This document shows, piece after piece, positions 51,501 to 63,800 of a stretch of 64,000 bases of DNA; within the stretch, counting starts at the first letter, position 1; every line of letters begins with the position of its first letter. The position numbers and the translations under genes were made by a program. Origin of the DNA: Misgurnus anguillicaudatus. Lineage: Eukaryota; Chordata; Actinopteri; Cypriniformes; Cobitidae. The notes under the pieces are model-generated. The model was given only the letters and a program-made list of their open reading frames with translations. It was not told where the DNA came from and ran no database searches. The stretch spans positions 25,446,501 through 25,510,500 of the forward strand of contig NC_073358.2 of NCBI RefSeq assembly GCF_027580225.2, read 5' to 3'.

Positions 51501-54500
51501 TAAGCTGAGCCTCCAGTCAAATAAAAGTAAACGCCTGGCCAATCCACTGTGTTACCTGTTCTATTTTACCCGGTTACGGACAAAGGATTGGATGAACACA
51601 GAAACAGCGGAAAGAAACACTTTAATTTGAAACCAGGAAATTCTGCTTTAAAAGTTCATTTTCACAAAAAACCGGGACAATTCGTGTCCCGGGAAAGAAT
51701 ATAAATTTTCAGGGACTGTGACTCAAAAAAGAGAACAATCCCGGGAAAACCAGGACGGGTGGCAACGCTAGTATTAGTACATGTTAACGATATGCAAAAA
51801 GTACACACTCCAAAGTAACAAAGGATTGCAAGTCATCGTCTCCAACATAAATCTCTTTTCTTGTACTACAATAAACACACGGATTGTATGCAACTGTTTA
51901 CTTTCTGGAATTGGTGAGATAGAAAATACCGACATTATCATAATTCCTCCGGACGTGGACTCACAGCCTGTAAATTAACTCCTGTTAGCATTGCATTGTG
52001 ACTGAACCTTTTAAACATGGTAAGGAGCGTCACATTTCCGGCTGACGTCAGATGTATTCAGGCCAATCACAACGTACAGGTTAGCTGGACAGTTTTGTAC
52101 AAAATCCATGCGTTTCAGGAAGACAGGGAAATCTGAAGCTACAAAAATGTACAGTATGTGGAAAATAATAACCACAAACCACGCAAACACATGGTATGAT
52201 ACCAAATACACAAAATAATGTTGTTTTTAGCAATGAAATAGGTGATCTTTAAATAAATGGCTTGGCCGTTGTATCAGTGTACAGTAATATAATGTACTAC
52301 ATTTAAAGGGATAGTTCACTTTAAAATGAAAATTCTGTCATCATTTACTCTTTCTCGTGTTGTTCTAAATCTGTATGATGTCTTTTTTCTGATAAACACA
52401 AAAGAAGATATTTTGAGAAATGATGGTAAACACCCAGCAGATAGTGACCATTGACTTCCATAGTAGGAAAAAATATTTTGGAAGTATTGTGATAAATGAT
52501 AAAGAAAATATTTTGATAAATGATGGTAAGTACACAGTTGACGGTACTAATGAAATTCCATCATATTTTTTATTCCTACTATGGAAGTCAATGGTCACTA
52601 TCTGCTGTGTGTTTACCATCATTTCTCAAAATATCTTCTTTTGTGTTCATCAGAAAAAAGAAATTCATACAGGTTTAGAACAACATGAGGATGAGGAAAT
52701 GATGACTATTTCCTACTTTAAAGTGAACTATCCCTTTTAAGGTAGTTTTTTTCTAATTATGACACCACTTTACTTAAACACATCCAAGTCTTCACTTGTT
52801 GATGAGACAACAATATTTATGCAACATGAAATATTGTTTCTGTTATTCCCAAATAAAAAGTAAATAAATAAAATGAATTGAATGAAATGTCAGGAAAATT
52901 ATTAAATTGTGTTAAATTTTTTTTATCTCTCTAGGAGAGCGATTCTTTCCACCTCCATCTGGCCTGAGCTACTCGACGTGGTTTTGTGTTGAGCGCTTCA
53001 GCACACCGCCACAGAGCCATGCGGTTCGTCTGCTCACAGTGGTGCGGAGGGCCACCTCATCCGAGCAGCATTACGTGTGCCTGGCCATTGTGCTCTCCGC
53101 TAAGGACCGATCTCTAATTGTGTCCACCAAGGAGGAACTGCTTCAGTCCTACAGCAAGTGTTTTTATAAATACATTTCTCACTTCCTTTTCCACAAATTA
53201 AATCGTGGGATGTAACCTTGACAAATCTGATGTTTATATATTTTCACAGACCAACAAAGCTGTAAAATCTTCAATTAGGAAAATTCGGTTTAAATTAGAA
53301 GTATGGAAAGTATGTTTAATTCTGTTTTCATGAGTGCCAGAAAAGGTTTTTTTCTGACTTGTGATGACAACATGCCTATGTGCTATGACCAAATTAACAA
53401 TAGACAAATAAATGTGTAGCAGAGTTAAAATGCAGAGGAAAAGTCCCTTTGTCTGTGGTTAGTGACATGACATCATTTCCTTTCTCTCCCCTCACAGTGG
53501 ATGACTTCAGTGAGGAGTCCTCCTTCTATGAGATCCTGCCCTGCTGCGCTCGCTTCCGATGTGCTGACATCATCACCGAGGGACAGTGGCACCACCTGGT
53601 GTTGGTTATGAGCAAAGGAATGCTGAAGAACAGCATGGCAACTCTCTACATTGATGGTCAGATGGTCAACACAGTCAAGGTGTGGCCCAGCTTCCGATGT
53701 GAACATGTTTATTGTTTGGTTTTGTCTGATGTCACAGGATAAGTGGTGATGTGATGGTTTGTGTTTCCGGTGTCTGCAGATTCTGCAGGACTATAGCATT
53801 TATTTTACATTTGAACCAGCTTTGTACTTTCAGAAGACATTACAAGATCATTGTTACTCCATGTACACTGTTCTTGTATCACCATTGCTGTGGTCACATT
53901 TTCTTGCCCAAAACTGGCCTCTTATTTGACATCAGAAATATTATACAGTATTATAACCGTTCGCGATTTATGATGAGTGACAGAATGATGGGGGCTATTG
54001 GTCATAAATCTGAAGAGAAATAAATGAAAATAATCAAACTGACAATATTGCAAAAATGTATTGTTAAAATAATGCAAAAAATATTTTATCTTCTGTAAAA
54101 GAAACACCTCAGTTAACTCAGGAGATAATTTCACACCTTGTTTATTTCACACCTTTAAGCCTCTGCTTCCTTTTGAGGTTTCATGTTCTTGTTTCATTCA
54201 CTATAATCACTGCAGGTTTACTATTACTCTGATTAATCAAATGTCATTTCCTGCCTCAGGAACCGATGAGGTCAGGCTTACCTCTCTTGTTATTCTTATC
54301 ATTGTAGCTGCACTATGTTCACAACGCCCCTGGCGGATCGGCCTCCGCAAACCCACCCGTGGTGAGCACGGTGTACAGCTACATCGGCACGCCGCCGGCC
54401 CAACGCCAGCTCTCCGCTTTGGTCTGGCGACTGGGGCCCACACACTTTCTGGAGGAGGTGCTGCCTGCTGCAAGTGTAGCTGCCATCTATGAGCTGGGAC

Positions 54501-57500
54501 CAAATTATGTTGGCAGTTTCCAAGCTGTTTACATGCCATGTGAGTACCTGTGATTTTACACTGTGGTGGATAACTATGGTCTCTATTAGAGCTGCAACAA
54601 CTAATCGATAAAATAAAAAAAAATCGATTCGTTGTCAGCACGCGTCAGGTGCCATTTCTTCATAAAGCGCGAGCTGGCTGCTCAAAGTCAGTCACATTTT
54701 GTTCTTACAATGCAAGCTGCGCACAAGTTCAGAGGTAATCGGAAACCCTTTCGATCGGATTGCTTTTGTAATGTAAACGCACATGTGGTTGAATGTGTTC
54801 GAACAGCCATAGGCCTTCTCTCCGCCTATTTATCTAATCTGAGAAACTGAACACAATAATTTACGTCTTTTCTGACTTCTGGCGCGGTGTACATCGCTAT
54901 TTTTAGCCTTTCATTGATGAAACTAAAGCGGCTGATCTCCGCATAGTTTTTTATTTTGCAAGCGTGTGAAAGTTGCGTGATCTTATTTCATCAATTGCGC
55001 TGAAATATCAAAGAAAGCTCTTACATATACACATACAAAACACTGTGCAGCATGTTTACTTACAACACAAGCAGCGGACTCCGACATAATGTTAGTTCAC
55101 GTTCATATAAACTCGTCATTACTGTCACTCGTGTTTAAATGACAGCAGAGAGACTCGCACACAGTCTCCACAGACCACCCCCTCAAATCAACCCCCTATT
55201 CAGGACAGAAGCGGTCAAAAGTGGACAAAAGAGATGGATTTAAATACCAGGTGTAAACGTGATGTGTCTCTCTCGTCCACTTGTGATCCGATCAACGAAA
55301 ACACATCTTAATACCAAATGTAAACAGCCCCAAAAAAGTCAGGTGCTGTTTCTTCATACAGCGCGAGCAAGCTGTGCTTTAATAATTAAAGTCAGGTGCT
55401 GTTTCTTAATTCCGCGCAAGCTCATTATTACTTCATCCAATGCAAGCTGCATGTTTATTCAGGCGATCTTCTGAGCAGCCGACCAGCTTGGTTAAAAGCA
55501 CGGAAGCAAAAACGCAAACAAACGCTGGTTAATAAAGGTTCAATTTCCTTTAATATAAGTGAGTTTGTATTTGTTTAATTGTTGTTGGTTTTTCGTAAAA
55601 ATAGTAATGAACCACAAGCATCTGTTTTAAAGTAAGGGGAAAATGCAGGTTTTAATTATTGTAACGCATGTATATCACCACTTTCATATCATAATGGCTT
55701 ATTTATTTAGTTAATTACAAATAATCTTAATATTCATCAAGGTCGAAAGCTGAAGATTAAAATTAGTTTATTAATTTTGACATGATGTTTTACTATTTAA
55801 AAGCTGCACAAACTTTTTTTATTTAAAGCAACACCAAAGAGTTTTTTTTACCTTAAAATAATGTTTCCAAAAAAGTTTCAGTCGTTCATCCACTCGAAAC
55901 AGTGTGAACGGCACTTTCACATTCGCTTTGCAGCCCTCTATCGGCCAAAACCGCACTAAAGAAGTTTCCAATCGTCAGGTCGCGGTCCTGTAGTTCGAGT
56001 GAAAACTACAAAAACTTGCTTTACGGCAGACCTACAGTCCAATCAGAGCCAGCTATGCTGCAGTATTTACGACAGTGGTAATAGACAATTACGCTTCTAA
56101 CCTGTTGGGGGCGAGCAAAGAGCAAAAACTCTTTAGTGTTGCTTTAAGGCTTAAAATATCTAAATCAAAAATATTATATTAGTAAAACTTTAGTAGTGTG
56201 TGGCTTTTGCACTTTTAAAAGTACACCTCTACACTTGAATACCCTAATTTAGTGCCTTATTTAGCTATAATAGGTGAAAAGATCTAATTAGTAAAGTAAA
56301 TATTTATATTTTATCCGATTAGTCGATTAATTGAATAAAATATTGCCTGATTAATCAGTTATGAAAATCGTTAGTTGCAGCCCTAGTCTCTATGAAAAGT
56401 TTGATTGTAAGTTAGTAGAGGTTGTAATCATTGGGGCGGGGATTGGATAAGAATCTAACGTGCCCGCTAAGCAAACAGCAAACAAATCCAGTTTCAGATT
56501 GTGCAAGTGTGCTCTGGGTCTTATTATTATTATTATTTTTTGCTGTGATGGTTGTAACATTATTTGCCCTTATTTGATAAAAACACTACAAAAAAAATTG
56601 TTGAGCGCTTATTCACAAAATCAACACTATTTGCTTGGCACAATTATGCAGATTATTATAAGTGGCTCTCCACAATGAGCCTAGTTTATATAAAATGGAA
56701 GTAGTGCATGCTTTAAAACAGCTACATTTAAATACAACTAAATACTGTTTCAGGGCATGTGGCATCTGCTTAACTGTGTTTTGATGATAAATAAATACAT
56801 TTCCACACTGAAAAACTGAATGCAAAAGTGCTTTAGCTTGAATTTGGGCCTGTATTCTGAGTAATTTTTTTTTCTTGTATATGTAGGACACAGCCTTATA
56901 TCATATGGTTGCTTGTGGGTTTTTTCTGATCTGTCAATGTTTTCCTATGGTGTCTCCAGGTAAAGACTCAAAGACTGAGGCTGTGCCGCCCTGCCCTGTT
57001 GCTTTAGTCCCAGAGGAAAAGGTCTCCTTCAGCCTCTATGCACATTCTGTATCATTTCTCACTGTGGCCAAGATCAGAAAGGTCTACAATAAACTGGACA
57101 GCAAAGCTATTGCCAAACAGGTCAACAGTCTTATCCTCTTTCTGCTTTTTTCTGCTTAATATTATTAAGTAAAACTGAATATTAAATGACATAAATGATG
57201 CAACATCCTGTAAAACCGATGTACTTGATTCAGGGTTCCCATGGGTCCTTGAAAGTTTGTGAATCTGGGGAAAAAAATTCAAGGCCCTGGAAAGTTTTTG
57301 AAAATATACATACATAGATACAGATCATTGAAAGTGCTTGAATCTTTTTTATGCAAGAAGTTTTCTGTAAAAAAATCCATATTATTCCCTGTGTAGTGTA
57401 GGATAATATCATACAAATTCTAGACTATGCGAATGTTGATTCATACCAAAATATACTTAAATATACATACTTTTTTTGCATAGTTGTGTTTGACACATGA

Positions 57501-60500
57501 AAACGTCTCGGGTTACGTATGTAACTGTTGTTTCCTGAGAAGGGAACGAGACGCTGCATCGCCCTTGCCATACTTCCTGCGTCCCTGTAACGTCGTCTTT
57601 GGCAACATTTCAGATAGCGATATACTTCCTGGCTCCCGCGTCACCCTGTCTTTGTCGTTAAGCCTCACCATTGGCTGAATTTGATTTACACATTCAGACA
57701 CACTTACCCCCGGAGGCGTCCCCAAAGTGTCACCGCAGTGACGCAGCGTGAGTTCCCTCGAAAGGGAACTGTAACAATGTATCTTAAAAAGTAACACGAT
57801 GCTCTCACTTGAAATGTGTCCCCACATTTAGTCCTTGAATTTGAGGGTATTTGACCTGGAAAATCCTTGAAAGGTCCTTAAATTTGAAGTTAACTAAGGT
57901 GTGGGAACCCTGTTGATTAAACACGCTTGTCTGATAAATAATTTTCATGCTTTTTTCAGCTGGGGGTTTCCTCTCATGACAGCGCCACACCAGTCAAGCT
58001 TGTCCACAACGCAGTGGGCCATCTCAATGGACCTGCCAGAAATATCGGAGCAGCAGTCATTGGTTACCTGGGTGAGTGTTGACTCGGTCTGACATGTGTT
58101 GTGTTGTTTTGTTTTGAGTGACTATAAGAACATTATAAAAGTGTCACAGCACAGCTCTGCCACTAAACCACAGCTGCTATCTTGTTCCATCTAGGTGTGC
58201 GTGCCTTCGTTACCAAACCTGTGGCAACAAACCTACAGTACACAGGAGGAGCAGCAGCCATTCTTGGCCTGGTTGCTATGGCATCGGATGTTGAGGGTCT
58301 CTATGCTGCAGTTAAAGCATTAGTGTGTGTTGTGAAAAGCAACCCTCTGGCTAGCAAAGAGATGGAGCGCATCAAAGGCTACCAGGTGGGCTACAATAAC
58401 ATTTACTTTGTGACCTTTGAGCCGCTGATTCCCTCTGCTGTAAAATAGGAAGCTTGGACTGTATTCTGGTGCAACTGGTAACAAATGGGTGCTCATAAGG
58501 GGGTGGGGCATGCTGTTTTGAAGATAACAGATGGTGCTCTGTTTTACTTTCCTGCTGCTTTTATTATGTCTGTATAAAAATGCAATTGCTCATGAAGCTT
58601 ATGTTGGTTGTGATTTTTGAATCTTTCATCTGGTCTTTAACTGAACCTCTTCTGTTCTAGCTTTTGGCCATGTTGTTGAAGAAGAAACGGCCATTGTTGA
58701 ACAGCCATATTCTGCATCTGACTTTCTCTCTGGTTGGGACTGTGGATAGTGGCCACGAGACTTCTATCATTCCAAACTCCACGGCTTTCCAGGATTTACT
58801 CTGTGATTTTGATGTAAGGAGGAATTAAAATTGCATCAGGATTATGCCTTTATAAAAACTTAGTCCAAGGATTAGTCCATTTTCAAAAAAAAATCCAGAT
58901 AATTTACTCAACACCATGTCATCCAAAATGTTGATGTCTTTCTTTGTTCAGTTGAGAAGAAATTGTTTTTTGAGGAAAATATTCCAGGATTTTTCTCATT
59001 TTAATGGACTTTAATGGACACCAACACTTAACACTTAACTCAACACTTAACAGTTTTTTTCAACGGAGTTTTTAAAGGACTATAAACGATCCCAAACCAG
59101 GCATTAAGGGTCTTATCTAGCGAAACGATTGTCATTTTTGACAAGACAAAAAAAGCAGTTTTAAAACACAACTTCTCGTCTATATCCGGTCCTGTGAAGC
59201 GCCAGCACGACCTCACATAATTGCGTAGTGACATAGAAAGGTCACGCGTTACATATATGAACCTATATAAACAATAAACTGACACAAAGACATCAATTAT
59301 TATCCTTCGACATACAACCTCGGAATGGTCCTCTTTCTCCACACTTGTAAACACTGGGGCGTAGTTTCGCATTCGTCATCTGTGACCTCTTGACGTGGTG
59401 ACGTATTGCGTGAGATCGCGCTGGCGCATCATAGGACTGGAGATGGATGAGAGGTTGTGGTTAAAGATGCATATTTTTCGTTTTGCTGGATGGGACCCTT
59501 GTGCCTCCTTTGGGATCGTTTGGTCTTGTATATCTCCGTTTAAAAAAATGTTAAGTGTTGAGTTGAGTGTTGAGTGTTGGGGTCCATTAAAGTCCATTAA
59601 AATCAGAAAAATCCTTGAATGTTTTCCTCAGGAAACATAATTTCTTCTCGACTGAACAAAGAAAGACATCAACATTTTGGATGACATTGTGGTAAGTAAA
59701 TTATCTGAAATTTTTTTTAAGAAAATTGACTAATCCTTTAAACAAAATGTAATCAGCATTTTTAAAAATTCTACATTGTTAGAACTTTTTTGATGTTCCT
59801 TCAGGTTTGGCTTCATGCTCCCTACGAACTGCATCTTTCTCTTTTCGAGCACTTCATTGAACTTCTGACTGAATCAAGGTAATTCATCTGTATTCCAACA
59901 CTGTGTACTGAATCTTTAACCCCTCTTGCTTAGATCTGAACGCGCGCGGCATGGACTCCTTCTAGCACCTGAACTTGTAATGCGCATGACTCGGACTCTT
60001 CTCTTTGCACATGAGTATGTAATATACGTGGCTCTGCCATTTCCTTGCACTAGAGAGGTTGTACACGCGCAGGGGTTTAAAACCAGGTTCTCGCTCCCTG
60101 GCATGCAGAAAAATTTAAAAGCGTCTGGGCTTTAATGACGTGCTTGGATTAATGGCATCAGAAGATTGCGGTCATGACAGTGCTGCCCTTAGGGGGCGTG
60201 CACACCCAAACTTTTAAACGCGGCTGAAAACGCATGGAGGACAGCGAATGCAGAGCGCTTTGGTAGCTGTGATACTTCAGCTGTGAGCCGGTTGGTTGCT
60301 GTTGTAATGTCCCGCCCCTCCTCCACTGTGATTGTACGGCCGTGTGAGAACTGACATTGATGAGCGGAGCTTTTCACCCAAACTTGAATATTTTTTAACT
60401 CTCTGCCCTCAGCGCTGAGCGCGGAAAAACCTATGTGCGCTGTAGGGCTGTGTTGAAAAAAATCGATTCACCGATTCGGAATCGATTTTCATGTTAGTTT

Positions 60501-60763
60501 CTAAAGATCGATCCGTAACTTAGAGGATCGATTTAATAATTAATAACTTGCCGCGTCATTGAATTCACGCATGCGTGCGCGAGGTGGAAGGACATTAAAA
60601 CAACGAACATAGCGGTCAGTAACGTTAAGCAAGCAGTTGTTTTGAAAACTCTAGAAATGCTCAAAGCTGCGATCTATATGTAAAATAATCCACTCATAAC
60701 AAATAAACGATTTGTGTAATTTTTATAATAAGCGCCATGCAGTGAATCCACCGCGGGTCTCCA

Positions 60764-60825
<62 letters not shown>

Positions 60826-63800
60826 TCATACAGCCGGTCTCTGACGGGCAGAGGTTTCTTGAGGCGCGCGCAACGGGTCGCCAAATAAAGAGTTCTTCAC
60901 ATAATGCTAATAGTTGCAAAGTTTTCTGAACTTTAAGCAAGCTAAGACAAAACTCGTGTTTATATCAGTTACACGTGCGCTGCTGGAGCGATGTAGTTTG
61001 ACGCCTAATTTGCTTATAGTACAAACATCTTTGATTAGAAAGAAGATGAGAAAGAGACACAAATGTTAATATGTAATAGAAAGTAAAGAGCGTCAAGACC
61101 TTAAAGCAACACAATGTAGTTTTTTTACCTTTATATAATAATGTCTCTAAGATTATTTCAGTGATAGAACAACTTTTACCTGGACAAATTGTACTGTTGC
61201 TGCAACATGAGCAGCCTCCTAGTTGCTACAAGCACACTCTGAAAGTGGCTGTGGAGGGTAGAGCACACAGCCCGCCCCTCCCCCTGCCTGCAGAAGAGTG
61301 TCTGATACCGGGCACTGTTGCGCTTTTCAACCACATGGGGGAGCTGTAAGTCATTTTTACATGGAAACTACATAGTGTTGCTTTAAAACAGACTCCATCA
61401 CATCATAGCACCCGTCATAATATCTATATCTAGAGCTCCGTCTCTCATATATACAGGTATTTATCCTGTCTGTAGGTTTGTGCCTAAATTTATACCTGTT
61501 AATTTTACATACTGCCTATTTTTAATGTAATGTATGCATAAATACAAAAAACAATGCATACTATAGCTTCAGTAGTCTATAAAATTAATAACTCAATTAA
61601 AAACAAGATTCTGTCAATCAAGACTTAATCTGTTGTTATCATCTGGGCATTTTCACTTTAACATTATTTACTTTATATTGTCCATATTTTAAAACTGTGG
61701 TGAGCAGTTAAAAGCTATAGTGAGTGGCAAATAACTGCACATTTTTATAATCCAAAAACAATATAAACTGAACAACATGTATACCATGAAATATACCGTT
61801 GCCATCAAAGGTTTATTTAGTTTTTGTTTGTTTGTTGATCACAAAGTACAAAGTAGATGAGAAAAACTATTCAACGCGCCGCCATTGTTGTTTACAATGC
61901 ATGGAATGGTGCGTTGTGATTTGTTGAGCGGATTTATTGCATTATGCAGAGAAGGAGGACTGGCGTTTATTGCATTTTGGGAAAAAAGATGACAGAATAA
62001 GACTTTGAATATTGGATTTTGCATAAAATTAAGAATTTATAAATTAAGAATACTGATTTTGGTGGTAACTAATTTTTTAAATGGCTCTTCATAAAGCCAT
62101 ACTGTAAATATATGTGATTATTGAACTGGTCCAATTGTTTGTGTTCTCAGTGAAGCTGCTAAGAATGCCAAACTATTGCGGGAGTTCCAGCTGATCCCCA
62201 GACTGTTGCTTACACTGAGGGATCAGTCTCTGTCTCAGCCCACCATTGCTGCCATCGGCAATGTCCTCAGTCTGCTGCTGCAGGGCTTTCCCAACTCCTA
62301 TGACCTGCTCAGGTGAGATGCACAACCCATATCTGAACCACAAAACTACAAGACAGAATCTGAATAAAATTTTTAATAGTTTTAGTTTTTGACTTGGTTC
62401 ACTTCTAAATCTCATTTGCTCACCCTCATGCCATCCCAGTTGTATATGATTTTTTTCTTCAGCTAAATTGGTTATATTAGGTACTATCCAAACTCTTACT
62501 AGCTTTGTAATGGAAAATTGTGGTCAACGTTTTTAAGAAAAAAGCACATGTCATTAAAGTAATCCAAATGACTCCAGCAGTTGTTTGTGGTTTGTGAAAT
62601 GATTTGTATTTTAACATACATCTCATTAGTTCTTGCATTTCTCATGAAGAGAACCAGTGAGATTTGACATTATCGACGTGGTGGTGCCACTATATTTTTA
62701 AACTTACATTGCCAATTTGTATTTTATAATATAATATGTGACGCATCAATCGCTCAATAAGCTCAAAATATTGTTTTCTAACAAAGAAGTCATATAGGCC
62801 TACATGTATGATGGCAGAAGGATGAGTAAATTATGGAACAGTTTTTATTTTCTGGTGAACTTTTGCTTTAAGGCTTATTTGGAGACCTAGTATTGCATAA
62901 TGTGCGATTGCCCAGTAAATAACACAAAATAAACACCCAACAGGCAGATCAGAATGTATCATCCTTGAATAGAGGTTTATGTTGTCACTATGACCATACG
63001 AATATAAGGATTTTGAGAGACTGTGGGGGTGATGACGTCACCCGCTAATTAGCATATACGTGACGTCGTCATGTCGTGTTTGCGTTTGATCTAGTGTTGG
63101 CACCTGAAATATGTTTCACTTCTACTCTTTGATCTGTATCTGTATTTGATCTGTATTATATATCAAATTATATTTTAAGCCGAATTAAGCTGTTTTAAAT
63201 AGTGAAATAAAAATGGAAATGGAAATCATGAAAATTTGTGGGGGCCAGTGTTGATTCTGTGGTGGGCCACCACAAATAAATCAATGTATGGGAAACACTG
63301 TAGATTATATCTGGTCACTAAACAATTATGTGGACAGTTAAACATGTTTTTTTTTTTTTAAGAACACAGAGGTTTATGAGTGCTACTAAAGACAATAATA
63401 CCAAAATAGTTAACCACCAATAAGAATTAAGGATTCCTGAGAGCAGTCTAATACAATTAAATTTTTAAAAACCTATTGATTTGTTTGTTTATTTCCATAA
63501 TACTTGCAAACAATCTGTTAACTGATGCCAATGTTTCCTTGCCATGTCAGATTTGGGCAGTTCATCTCCTCAACGTTACCAACATTTGCAGTTTGTGAGA
63601 AGTTTGTTGTTATGGAGAACACCAATGAGGAGAAAATCGACAGAGGTAAACTCACACGCATTAAAAGATGTTAGCATTTTATTGATGAAGAAAGTCAACT
63701 CGGCATTCCCAAAAGAGTTGCTAAAAGTATCATTTCCCCTTTGATTGGTATGTCCCTCCTGGATGTATCTAGGAATTGACGATGAGTTTGGAGGCCTTCT

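Noticed and set aside
53154..53162. GT donor four bases downstream of the GC donor
   Set aside because: Using it shifts exon 16 into a frame with an immediate stop (TGA), whereas the GC site preserves the conserved Y-x-D-D-F junction.
54241..54641. Open frames overlapping exon 17 on both strands
   Set aside because: Shadows of the GC-rich exon; only the + frame with splice sites matches WDFY3.
63034..63041. CRE-like TGACGTCA as a regulatory site
   Set aside because: A single 8-mer inside a 3' intron with no other promoter features is expected by chance or from repeats.
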